In this document: piece by piece, positions 10,700-22,051 of the stretch
Position numbering within the stretch: position 1 is the stretch's first letter
How the letters are laid out: every line of letters begins with the position of its first letter
NCBI GenBank assembly: GCA_001574975.1
Contig: KQ965740.1
Span: 278,103 to 342,102, forward strand
Source: Gonapodya prolifera JEL478
Lineage: Eukaryota; Monoblepharomycota; Monoblepharidomycetes; Monoblepharidales; Gonapodyaceae
Reading direction: 5' to 3'
DNA: 64,000 nucleotides
Made by a program: the position numbers and the translations under genes
Notes under the pieces: model-generated
What the model was told of the DNA's origin: nothing
The model's database searches: none
The model's input: the letters and a program-made list of their open reading frames with translations, nothing else

Positions 10700-12793
10700 A
10701 TGGCGACATTCCCAGGTTGTTGGGATGTTGGATGCAGGTCCGCAACTCCCACACCAAACACCCACAACAGGTCGATCATGCAGTCGTCCCCTGCGCCTCC
10801 AGGATTGGACCAGTTTCTTTACTCCGCCTTTGTAGACACCAATGAAGGGGAAACACCGCCCCCATCGGGCGGTCTTTTGGGCGACCAGGGCATCGGAAGC
10901 TTTTCCAGCGGATCTTCGCAGTCCGGACTGGGCTCTCTTCACGGGGACGTTTCAGACTCGAGGCTTGGAAGCTGGAATAAGAGCACCGGAGGGTTTGGGG
11001 GACAGTACGATAGCGGTGCGGCGACGAGCTCCTCGGGAGAGCTCGAGCGGAATGGCAGTTTCAGCGACGTAATTCTTGGCAATAGTGGGCTGGCGTCGAT
11101 GAATTCGGGACACAATTTCATGGATCCATCGGAAATGTTCTCGTCCGGGCGGTCGAACCAACAATTCTCCTTGAACGATCCACCTGTTACGACATATTCT
11201 TCTCTCGGAGGATTGCCTTTCGTGAACTCGCAAACGCAACAATCCCAACACACACGTCAACCTACGAATCCCCATGCGCTCGGCAACATACCGCTGCGGG
11301 GACTTCAAACAAATCCACAGATGCAACAGGGCAGGACGCAGCACGATAACTTTGGGCAGCCACATCTCGGCTCCAGTTCCGACGCACGCAGGGCTACGCA
11401 GAATAGTGGACTTACCGCGGGGGTTGTAGGACAATCACCGACACCGGGGGCTCCGACCAGCAACATGTTTGGGATGGGGCCTGTACGCTCCACATTTCAA
11501 TTACCGGCTGGATTTCCTCAGACGTCAGCACTGTCTGGCTTGAATTCTGGCGTCAACGCTAATATGAGTGGGCCGTTTGTGGCACCCGGTGCGATTTCCT
11601 CCCTCCCGCAGAACTTGGATGAAACGGTCCGGAGCTATCAGCCATTTTCCGTTCCGCCGCAACAGTTCAATGTATCACAACCTCAAGCAACTGCGAGTTC
11701 AAGTGCGGCAACTCAAGCAAGTACTCTTCAGACGCCAGGGACAACCAGTTCTGAGAAGGAACGTGTCCCTATATCCCGACACATCAATTCAGTAATCAAT
11801 CACTTCACATCGTCCAAGGAGGGATATAGACGACTGCTACAGGAGCTTGATGACTGGTTGTTCGTCATTTCTCCTCAGGGACAGTTTCTGTATGCGAGTC
11901 CTTCTACGAAGAAACACGTTGGTTACTCTCCAGAGGAGTTAGTCGGCAAAGCTTTGCGGAACATTTTGCACGTTGAAGATGCAGACTTTGTTTTTGCGGC
12001 ACTGGACTCAGCCGTCTCCGAGAAGAAGGACTACTCCCTTTACTGCCGATTCCTCCGAAAGTCGGGAGAACCTATCCTCTTGGAAGTGAAAGGGAAGCCG
12101 TATGACTCGACGTACACGCAAATTGCTGCTGGATCTTCATCGACAGATGCCAGTAGCGATACGAAATTCGTCATTAATACGTGTCGTGAATACCGGTCAA
12201 AGGCTTCACTGTCGGTTGACTCAATTCTCGACTTGTCAATCGAAAATATAAAGCTTAGACGACAACTGGAACAGACGTTGATTGCCCGAGGGCAAGATCC
12301 CTCAACCCATTTGCTTTTGAAGGAGCTTGAATCGGAGGCACCTCAGAACTTGCATCCCACAGACTTGTTTGATGCGCAGGAAGCCAAAGAACGGGGTTTA
12401 AATGGTATGGGTAACCTCGCGGCACTGGGAGCGTTTGGAGACGATGACGAAGACGACGAGCCTAAGCCGCCGTCAATGGGCAATGCCGCGAATGCGGCGA
12501 AACGAAAGGTGAACGCAAGGTGCAACTAGTGTCGCTGTTCGACTGTTCACGTCATTTCTGTGCAGGCAAAGCCGGGCGGCGGGGAAGAAATATTCTGTCA
12601 CCAATGTGGGACAACTTCGAGTCCCGAATGGCGGCGAGGACCTGATGGTCCCAAGACGTGAGTTCACACTCAAAATTCAAACCACCCAAATGGATCTCGA
12701 ATGCCTCGCTTCCGCCCTCTCTTCAACAGGTTGTGTAATGCCTGTGGCCTAGCATTCGCTAAAAAGCAGAAGAAGAGTCAAGGCATCGAATAA
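10700..12793 (+). CDS. wc-2: White-collar-2-like PAS-GATA transcription factor
   Basis: A long first exon (to about 12508) encodes a Ser/Gly/Gln-rich, low-complexity N-terminal half (residues about 1-350). It is followed by a single PAS domain (about 365-500): YRRLLQELDDWLFVISPQG, YASPSTKKHVGYSPEELVGK, FVFAALDSAVSEKKDYSLYCRFLRKSG. Two further short exons supply a C-terminal GATA finger, C-X2-C-X18-C-X2-C (FCHQCGTTSSPEWRRGPDG...LCNACGLAF). One PAS domain without a LOV core and a class-IVb 18-residue-loop finger are typical of WC-2, the partner of the blue-light receptor WC-1. Light-responsive transcription is therefore inferred; WC-1 itself is not in the window. The start is uncertain: 10700 or an in-frame ATG near 10777. 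Confidence 0.85.
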
Positions 12794-13091
12794 CTGAGCT
12801 ATGTCACAATTTGCGCCCATGGACAATGTAAAGGAGGGACGTTTCAATCATTTAGGGAAGGTAGATCCCATCTAATTCATTGGGAGTAATTTGCGGCAAG
12901 CATAGTGCTGCGAAACTGTATCTACAAGAGAAGCAAATGCCGAAGAAATGGACGAATGGTCATGACTGGAAAGATTCTCATTTTCTCCATGAACCCATTT
13001 CGACTATCGTTCGCAAAACTTCATAGGAGATTGGGTATATATTCACACTGGAAGCAGGTGACACTACAAAAGCACTCCTGAAGTGGGTGAC

Positions 13092-14464
13092 TTAGATCTT
13101 TTCAACGGGGTACTTTAATGAGAATCGCGGTTAGTTCCACCATTACAGGGCAGAGAATGAGACAATACTCACCTTTGTGTAGAATTCTTCCACTTCCGCA
13201 ACATCGTCCGCACTTCCCAGCCAAATGGGGCTCCTGTCGTGTATACTGGTTGGAACTAGGTCAAGCACTCTCTTCGTTCCTGTAGTAGCTTTGCCTCCTG
13301 CCTTCTCGACCACGAAAGCCATTGGGAAGCACTCATACAGGACGCGGAGTTTACCCTTGTTGCTCTTTTTGTCATTTGGGTACCCGAAAACACCGCCATA
13401 CAGCAGTGTGCGGTGTACGTCAGCAACCATTGATCCTACGTAGCGGGCGCCGTACGGAGCCTTCTTGGGGTCTTCAGGGTATTTGAGGTGATCGATGTAT
13501 TTCGCAACCGGTTCGTGCCAGTATTTGGAGTTCCCCTCGTTGATCGAGTAGATTTTGCCCCGGGATGGGATCTTGATGTCGGGATGCGACAGTATGAACT
13601 CGCCAATTGACTTGTGGGGTGGGAAGTCAGGATCCTAATGCCAACAAACCCCTCAAACGGCAGAGAAACTGACCGGGTCCAGTGTGTAGCCATTGACGCC
13701 GTTCTTGGTGGCCATGACCAAAACCACGGAGCTACCGTAGACGCAATATCCTGCGGCTACCATCTCGCTACCAGGTCTCAGGACACTGTTCACCTCCACA
13801 TCAGTGGTTTCATGCTGCTCCCACATGTACGGTTGATTAATAGCGGAAACAGAACTACCGAAACCATGTTGCACTCTTCGATTGATGTCATAAACGAAGG
13901 CGATCGCAGTGTAAGACGATTGTGCAGCGCAAAAGCACCACAGATCGATTCCACTCACCACGTGGTAAACCCCGAAAATCGTGCCGATAGAAACAGCACA
14001 TTCGATGTTGGACGAACCGTCTAATGGGTCGAACACCACAGAATAGTTGCCGCGACGGGCTGTTTCTACTCTGAACGCCTCGTCGTTCTCCTCCGAGACC
14101 ATTATGTTGACTTTTCCAGAATCCTCCAGCGCATTGATGAAGATCTCGTTGGCAAGAACGTCGAGCTTCTTCTGAGCCTCCGCGTGGACATTCTGGGTAC
14201 CTGCTGCAGCGAGACCAGTCCTATCACACGGCACATGGTGTCACATGTTTCAATAACAAGGCAGAGGCTCTGCACTTACAAGTTGACTAGCTTTGCTTTC
14301 CGCACGGCGTTTGCAACAAATTTACATCCCACCTGGATCGCGACCAAGAGCATGGAAAGGTCCCCGGTCGATCCTGGAAACTTGCGCTGCTCGGCAAGAA
14401 TGTGTCGTGGGAGCGTCACAATTTCGGTGTTGGCGAAGTTGTCAGTTGTCTGAGACTGTGTCAT
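13092..14464 (-). CDS. FBP1: Fructose-1,6-bisphosphatase
   Basis: Gluconeogenic phosphatase hydrolysing fructose 1,6-bisphosphate. It starts [21 protein letters not shown] (14464). Landmarks are [52 protein letters not shown] (metal-binding EE), [23 protein letters not shown] (the FBPase signature), [41 protein letters not shown] (the substrate-binding VADVHR and LLYGG), [14 protein letters not shown] and [23 protein letters not shown] last micro-exon (13112-13092, YPVEKI stop) follows a GTGAGT intron. The length and all catalytic motifs are complete. The ATG has a 486-bp divergent promoter shared with the XPD gene. A regulator of gluconeogenesis of the ERT1/AcuK type lies 24 kb away. Confidence 0.95.
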
Positions 14465-14950
14465 GATGTGAAGACGTGCCGAGGAACCCGAAGCCGAAAG
14501 TCGACACAATCTCGTTAGCGCAAGACTTGAAGTGCAGCATTCCCGTTTGCGGCGTTCAACGAACCATTACAGTGCAACGTGAAGCTGGAAGTTTGGAATG
14601 GGGGGATGTTGACGTGAATTGTTGAGCCGGCTCCCCTCGGCTCCCGACAGATTCATTGTGGCACAGCTGCACACCCGGATATTCCCGGAGCCGCTGGAAG
14701 TTAATTGCAGGTGTATTATGTGACCCAGACGTAGTAAGTTTGGTGAGTGTTCAGACAGCGCGAAGCATTTATAATTTGGTGTAGTTGTGAACTGGAGTAA
14801 TGACGCCCCCGAGAAAGGAGTAAGAAAACCATAAGAAAAGGCATACGAAGAGCTGCCTTATTTCTGTGAAGGCTGTGAGCTTGATCAAAAAGCTGAACAC
14901 TTGAGCTGTGGTGAACTTCAACTTTGCGAAGATTGCAACCGAGTCCAAAG

Positions 14951-17900
14951 ATGAAGTTCACAATTGGCGAACTCCCTGTCTACTTCCCATATGATTACAT
15001 TTATCCGGAGCAGTACAATTATATGCGAGCCCTCAAGAAGGCGCTGGACGCGAAGGCAAGTCTCCCCGATGTCATTTATAGATCTTGCCCATCATTGAAA
15101 ATGTGAACGGTAGGGCCATTGCCTTCTTGAGATGCCATCTGGAACGGGCAAAACAATCACTCTACTGTCCCTGATAGTCTCATACCAAATGGTCTGTAGT
15201 TGGTGATTCTTGAGAACTTTCAGCGCTTCTTCTGGGCTCATAACTGCCCCTTTTCCTGGCAAAAGTTCTATCCCGAGAAGCGAAAGCTTATTTACTGCTC
15301 TCGGACAGTGCCTGAAATTGAGAAAGCTCTGGAAGAGTTGAAACGACTGCGTGAATACAGGCTGAAGCACGGACTGCAAGAGGAGTTCCTCGCGCTTGGA
15401 CTTTCAGCGCGGAAGAACCTCTGCGTACATCCGGAGGTGAGCATAATCTTGCAGGGGTTGATTGCGTCGATCCATTGAAGTAAACCTTCGCCGCACAGGT
15501 CTCAAAGAACAAACGCGGCAATTCCGTTGATGCTAAATGCCGAAATCTGACTGCTTCCTGGATTAGGTCGAAGGCGGCGGAAGATCCGTCAATTGAAAAA
15601 TGTGACTTCTTTGAGGTACTTTGTTGAATTACACAAATCATTGTAAGGTGATTGACGGTCCCTTCATCCCCTTTCCCCACCTCCTTTGCAGGATCTCGAA
15701 AAAGCTGACGGAAATCGCTCTATGCCAGGAGGCGTTTACACTCTTGAAGATTTGCGGGAATGGGGGAAAAGCAATGGACTATGTCCTTATTTCCTGGCGA
15801 GGAGAATGGTAATTTCTTTTGTTTTCCGTATTCAAGGTTGTTTGGTGCTAAAGCACGCTCATAAGATCAACTTTGCAAACGTTGTCATATACTCCTATCA
15901 CTACCTTTTAGACCCGAAAGTTGCAGAGCTTGTCTCAAAGGAGATTTCAAAGGACGCTATTGTAGTTTTTGATGAAGCTCACAACATAGGTAATCCAAAA
16001 GAATCACGTGAGAATGTTTGATGTTTATCTCATTTTCTGCTCTCCTTCCAGACAACGTTTGCATCGAATCTTTGAGCATTGACATCACAAAGCCGATTCT
16101 CGACGGAAGCACAAAAAGTTTGAACACTCTTGAGGATAGGGTTAACCAGTAGGCACAGCACGATGAAGTTTGCGGGATGCGAGTTAAATTAAACATTCCG
16201 TTACAGCATCAAAGAAACAAATCGAGGTCTCCTCGAAGAAGAGTACTCTCGCCTTGTTCAGGGATTGCGAGAGACTCAACAAAGCCGTGAAACGGACGAG
16301 GTTCTCTCGAATCCAGTACTGCCAGACCAAATCTTGAACGAGGCTGTGCCGGGGAATATCAGACGAGCCGAACATTTTGTCATCTTCCTCAGAAGATTTG
16401 TGGAATATCTTAAGAGCCGTATTCGGGTGATGCACGTGGTAGTTGAAGGACCCGTGAGCTTCCTGGGTCATCTGAAGGAAACGACGAGCATTGAGAAGAA
16501 GCCTTTGCGGTGAGTTGTTGACGAGTGCGTTAAAATGGCATTGTGAATTCATATTACGACGATCGTAGCTTCTGTGCAGAACGTCTCTCGTCACTCATCA
16601 AAACCTTAGAACTCACGGATTTGGAAGAACACTCCTCCCTTGCGAAAGTAGCTACTTTTGCAACACTTGTTTCCACTTACACCCAAGGTACGTAAGAGTG
16701 TGCTCTTCGACCAGCAAAATGGAAAATTTAAATCCCTCTTCCGGTACAGGATTTCAGTTAATTCTTGAACCATACGAGAATGATTCCGACGCAATTCCAA
16801 ATCCTACGCTCCGTTTCACCTGTTTGGATGCAAAGCTTGCCATAAAACCTGTCTTTGACCGCTTTGCATCTGTTGTCATCACATCTGGTACACTCTCACC
16901 GATGGAACTTTACCCCAATCTCTTGGGCTTCCAGCCCGTTATCATGGAATCTTACCAAATGTCATTGACGCGACAGCAGTTCTTGCCCTTGATAATCACA
17001 AGAGGGTCCGACCAGGTTGCGGTGTCCTCCAGATTTGAAGTCAGAAACGACTTGGCAGTTGTCCGAAATTACGGTCAAATGCTTATTGAGTACGCTAAAT
17101 GTGTTCCAGATGGAGTGGTGGCGTTTTTCCCATCGTATTTGTACATGGAAAGTATCGTTGCGGCATGGAATGAGCTGGTATGCTTGTAATTGTTTTTTCA
17201 ATCGGAGCCCTTGAATTCAAGCACTTTTCCGTGAAGGGAATCTTGAACGAGGTTTTGAAGAACAAACTTATCTTCATCGAAACACCTGAGGCGGCAGAAA
17301 CGTCTCTTGCTTTGGAGAACTATCGTATTGCGTGTGATAACGGGCGAGGAGCTATCATGCTTTCCGTCGCTCGAGGCAAGGTTTCAGAGGGAATCGATTT
17401 CGACCACCAATATGGTCGAGCTGTGGTGCTGTTTGGGGTACCTTACCAGGTGAATATAACGTTTTCCACATTTCCATCTTATCACTTTGCCATCAAGATG
17501 GTTATCAATTCTCCAGTACACCGAATCTCGCATATTGAAAGCTCGACTCGAGTTTTTGAGGGACAACAATCACATTCGAGAGAATGACTTCCTCACCTTT
17601 GATGCAATGAGGCACGCTGCGCAATGTGTCGGCCGCGTTTTGAGAGGGAAAACAGATTATGGGTTGATGGTGTTTGCAGACAAGGTACGAACTGCTGGGT
17701 TTTGAAGTTGACTTACAATCGCTCATTTTCTCTGGTTCTTCAGCGTTTCGCCCGCGCAGATCGACGAAACAAGCTTCCAAAATGGATTGGCCAGGGATTC
17801 ACAGAGGCAACAGTCAATCTCTCGACAGACATGGCTGTGCAAATGGCGAAAAAGTTCCTTCGGACCATGAGTCAACCAATGGAACAGAGCCAAGTCGGAG

Positions 17901-18171
17901 TCAGCTTGTGGACCGTTGAAGTGAGTTTAATACAGCATGGTGGCTGAGCATGTTGAGAGTATGTGTGACAATGTTCTAACTTCCTTCTTAGATGGTGGAA
18001 CGACGGGAGGCACAGCAGCGGCAGCAAGGCGTGGAGCAGGGGAGACATCTCAATGGAACACAAAGTGTAAATGGGCACACGAACGGTCCCGTTAGCGGGT
18101 TGAACGCGAATGGTGCAAATGGGGACACCTCGATCCTTGACGACGACGATACTCCAATGGCAGATTTCTAA
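14951..18171 (+). CDS. RAD3: TFIIH 5'-3' DNA helicase XPD/Rad3
   Basis: Superfamily 2 iron-sulfur helicase of TFIIH, needed for nucleotide-excision repair and transcription initiation. It starts [21 protein letters not shown]. Exon 2 carries Walker A ([10 protein letters not shown]). Next come [16 protein letters not shown], the four Fe-S cysteines ([36 protein letters not shown]), [14 protein letters not shown], the DEAH box [10 protein letters not shown], the Arch domain, [42 protein letters not shown] and the arginine-finger helix [16 protein letters not shown]. The C-tail is extended by an Asn/Gly-rich stretch ending DTPMADF. About twelve exons. The first intron (15057-15113) begins GCAAGT, a GC-AG intron supported by the join [17 protein letters not shown]. 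Confidence 0.95.
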
Positions 18172-18307
18172 GCCTTTCAATTGCATTCTCATCTTTCTGA
18201 ATAATTAGGGGGAAATTAATGATCAAATCACTGCACAATAATAATAAAATCGCAATAAAGATACAGTACGAATGGACGGACCACTGATACTTTGGCAAAG
18301 TGCAACA

Positions 18308-18654
18308 ATGACCATCAAGGTCAACCCGGCGCATGTGAAGAAGCTAAAAAGTCCTCTGAAAATCCGTCCTCGGCAAGAGATATCTGCGACGCCTTGCGCG
18401 GTGGAACTCACCACTTTGTTCAACTGTTGGCGATCTTTTGGTGTGGATACACCCAGCTGCCTCACAGCTGCCCGAGGAGTGACGGATTGTGTTGCGAAGA
18501 CGGTGAGAGATTGATTGCGATCGATGACGGGGAAGAGTTCCTGACCATTATTTCTCGTTCGATGTGGTCTGATCGACAGAGGGCAACGGGGAAGAAAAAT
18601 ACGACCGACGAGATCAACCACTGGTTGAATCAACTTGGGAAGAAGCAGCACTAG
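18308..18654 (+). CDS. MRP10: Mitochondrial small-subunit ribosomal protein mS37 (Mrp10/CHCHD1)
   Basis: Two exons (18308-18502, 18580-18654) encode 89 residues. The first contains a basic N-terminus with VKKLKSPLKIRPRQ and then a twin CX9C-type (CHCH) fold: C-AVELTTLFN-C and C-LTAARGVTD-C. The second ends KKNTTDEINHWLNQLGKKQH, the basic tail expected of the mS37 family. The protein is imported to mitochondria, oxidised by the Mia40 pathway and built into the mitoribosome small subunit. The intron has a GTGAGA donor and CAG acceptor and keeps phase 0. It lies 137 bp downstream of the XPD stop on the same strand. Confidence 0.8.
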
Positions 18655-19550
18655 AAGGAACGAAAGTACCTACACCCGCAAATGACGGACGATACCCAAT
18701 CTTCAAAACAGAAGAGTCCTTGCATCCATCACGATTTCACATAATCGATTTATTCTTGTTTGTGTCAACGCAATACGACTCTTAGTATCCTCCGATTCTC
18801 CTATTCGGGAACTCCGCTCTTGCTCGTATTTCGTGCTCGTGCACGAGGAATCTAGGCTCCACAGGCAGGGGCACTCGAACATTCGAAGCAGAGCCTCTTG
18901 GGTTGATGTTCCCTATCGTGCAGAACTTTATTGTCACCAGCCTATTCCAATGTTGTTGCAACGGTTGTTTTTGGAGGGCTTTTCTCTGAAAGGAAGCCAG
19001 TTCACAATCTGTCTAAGGCGGCGATGTGTACCTTCATTTCCGAGCAGGAAAGTAACATTATATGTGATGTGAAGAGTTTCCTTGCTTTCTTGGTTCCGCG
19101 TTCGCCTTACCGTACGCTCGGAAAGCAAATGCCAAAACCGACGTTCCAAATGACGTTCGCATGACACCCGTCGAAAACCTCCCATCTCGGCATAAGAACG
19201 ACCAATTGAGTATCAAACTATCGGCTCCGCTCCACGGAGCCACGGGGAACAGATGAGAAGGACGCAAAGTGGTTAGGAGTGAGTGTCAGTTAGAAAATAT
19301 AAATACTGGTTGTGTTCCGCGTTTTTTATTCTCGTGTAATTCTCTAAGCCCTTCTGAAGTGTCGAGAGAGATCTTTTGACCACGTCTTGCGTATTTGTAA
19401 CTAATTCGATCGGTTTTTCGATCGGGACGACAGTGAAGGAGTGGTTTGTTTTTGACTGATGAGTGCCTCAGTAAGCAACGGCGGTAGAAGTTCAACCGGT
19501 CCGTTGTAAAAAAACTCCGTTCCCCAGAACCAAAATCACCAAGACCACCA
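18655..19550. other. Intergenic, no gene seen
   Basis: About 900 bp between two tandem plus-strand genes. Frames on both strands are short and not protein-like. A TATAAATA stretch near 19299-19306 and a pyrimidine-rich stretch near the next ATG (19551) suggest that its right end is the promoter and 5' UTR of the RGG/GW gene. Confidence 0.5.
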
Positions 19551-21652
19551 ATGTCCGCAAACAACGTGAGTCTTCTGGATGATCATCCTTGCTGCATCGC
19601 ATTTCTGCTGCGGTTTTTGGGATTTCGCTGTGAATCATTGGTCTGACATGGATGCTTCCTTCCCCATCCTTCCCATTCGATCGCTTGCCTGCGAAACGCC
19701 CTGACTCCAATATTTTTTCGGACCATCTACCAACGGAGATAAGGCAACTCCAACCGTCGAGGAAAATGGCCCCAAATCGCCCATTGCTGAGGACGATCCT
19801 GACGTTTTGTGGGCGAGCATCGAGGCAACACTCGGTGCTCTTGGTGTCTCAACAGAGGCGCCCCCATCTCCTGTTGCTGTCACGGCCAAAACCGAGCTCC
19901 CAGGGGCACCGACGGCGGCACCTGCTTATGCTTGGGCGGACTCCACAAATGCTGACGACGATGCGGCCGTGGACGAGGGAGAGCACGCCGAAGGTGAAGA
20001 TTACGATGGTGGTGATGGCGAAGGAATAGAGGGGGCCGCGAATGGCCACCATGACAACGGTGACACCAAACCGGTGACAAATGGCAACCAGTCCGCCAAT
20101 TCCTCGCCCAACGCATCTCCACGCGCCAACCGCGGCGGGCGTGGAGGAACACGTGGTCGTGGCCGTGGCTCAACACCTCGTGGCCGTGGCAGGGGCCGCG
20201 GGGCCCCCGCTTCTGCGGGGGGTTCTGGGTGGGACGGTGAGGGACAAGACAATGCGGCAGCGAAGACGACTGGAGGATCGGGTGGCTGGGACGGAGAAGA
20301 CAACGCTGAAGGAAGCTCTCCTTCAAGGGGTCGCGGGGGCTCGCGTGGAGGCAGAGGGGGGAATCGGGGAAACTGGCACGATGACAGGGCAGATGAAAAG
20401 GTTGGTGCTACCGAGGTCTACTTCATTTTTCTCAGTCAAGACGTCTGCTCTCTCCCTTCCTTTTTTGGAGTTTGCTGTGCACTCAATACGCTTTGTTTCT
20501 CTCTTTCTCATGCTAGATTTCCACAACGGCACCAACCGACCGTCCCCGCATGTCCACCAGCCCATTCGTACAAGCCGCCACAGGTGGCCTCCTTGGTCGC
20601 AAAGTAGATCCAGTGGTCGACAGCCGCCAGCCCATCCTTGGCCAAAAGGATGGAAAGGGGGCCCCTCAATCTCCCCCCAAGCCATCGGATGAAGGAAGGA
20701 GGGTTGTTGTGGTGGGTTTCTCGGGCAACTAAGCAGCGTTTTGGTTATTGTGCTGACGATATTTTTCTACCCTACGCGCTCGGTATTCAAGTCACCAGTA
20801 CCTCCGCGTACCTCCCCTTCCCAATCTCCCGTCCCCCCATCAAGCTCACCCACTCCACCGTCTGCGCCTGCGGAAGCGACCTCTGGTCCGCAGTCAAAGC
20901 CTCGCCACGCACCCATCCAGAGTCACACTGCACGCCAACCCGACGCCGCTCTTGAAGCCAAGCTTGCCGCGGCACGGGCGCGCAACGCTGAGATCATGCA
21001 GCGCCGCTTGGCCCAGGAAGCGGATGAATTGGCGTTCCGAAGGGAGGTTGAGAAGGAGAAGGAAAAGGAGCAGGAGAGGAAGAAAGAGGAGGAGGAGAGG
21101 AAGAAGCGGGAGTTGGAAGGGCTGAAAGAGCAGATGTGAGTGGTCCGATGCTTTGGTCGAGGATGCAAGTATCGGAAGTCCGTGTTAAACGACCAAACTA
21201 TTACTGCCACTTCCAGCAACGAGCGACAGGCCAACATCGACCGAAAGCTCAAGCAAGCCTCTGCGCGCGAGTGGGATAGCGGGAAGAACGTAGCGGACTG
21301 GGAAGTGCGCGAGGAGGAGCGCAAGCGCGCCGCGAAACGAGACGGCCCCAAGGAGACTGGGAAAGGGTCCGAGGGGAAGCTAGGAGGCATGAGGAGCGAC
21401 AGAATAGAGGATATTGTGGTGATTTCGGGTGGGAGGTCGGAAGGTGGGGAGTGGGAGAGGGGTAGGGGGAGAGGCAGAGGGAGGGGTGGGAGGGGAGGAA
21501 GGGGCGGTGGAGCTGGTCGTGGCGAAGGCAAGGACGGGAAGGATGAGCCAAGCGGGGGCGACAGTGGGTGGGAGCCCAAGGAAGCCCGGGAGAAGGACAA
21601 GAAGGACAGCGCTGAGAAAGGAGAGGTTGCCGGCTGGGACAGTGGATATTGA
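19551..21652 (+). CDS. RGG-repeat, GW-motif protein, probable RNA-binding scaffold
   Basis: The family is not recognised. A 15-bp first exon (MSANN, 19551-19565) probably joins at 19744 to ATPTVEENGPKSPIAEDDPDVLWASIEATLGAL. Then come an Ala/Pro/Asp-rich segment, a first RGG block (about 20120-20390) and, after an intron, ISTTAPTDRPRMSTSPFVQ (about 20518-20700). After another intron there is a Pro/Ser-rich stretch and a long charged helix (EAKLAAARARNAEIMQRR...EKEKEQERKKEEEERKK, about 20950-21135). The last exon has KQASAREWDSGKNVADWE and a second RGG block. Tryptophans recur next to Gly/Ser/Asp: SGWDGE, GGWDGE, GNWHDD, DSGWEP, AGWDSGY. Such isolated W in disordered Gly-rich sequence resembles Argonaute-hook GW proteins. 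RNA binding via RGG is known for such boxes; the partner is inference. An SERBP1/Stm1-like role was considered, without clear motif support. Confidence 0.7.
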
Positions 21653-22051
21653 TATGTCTGCATGGGGCACAGGAATCCGTGCTATTGGACACACAGCAAC
21701 GAACGTCCTCCTTTTTGTTATAGTTTTTTCCAGTACTATCGGAGCGTTGTGTCCGGGGAGAGATGGAGGCATTACAGGTATTCAAAGAGCCAACAAAAAC
21801 AACAACAAAAGTGCCGAATCCACGGAAAGAAAACGCTTGCTTGAAGTTTTGTAAAACCTAAAACTATAGAATAATCATGGAAATATGTGATTATGGAAAA
21901 AGTATCGTTTGAAAGGACCCTTGGAGTGTGAAAACGTGCGCTTCACAAAGCTGCATCTTAACCACGAATGTGTAAAATTGAAAATCTACAGTGAGTTCCC
22001 GCCGCACTGGCTGGGTTCATACAGGTATATAGCAACGTGCCACTCGTTCAG
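21653..22051. other. Convergent 3' flank, no gene seen
   Basis: About 400 AT-rich bp between two convergent genes, with A-rich runs such as the CAAAAACAACAACAAAAG stretch at about 21790. It probably holds the two 3' UTRs and polyadenylation sites. Confidence 0.5.
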
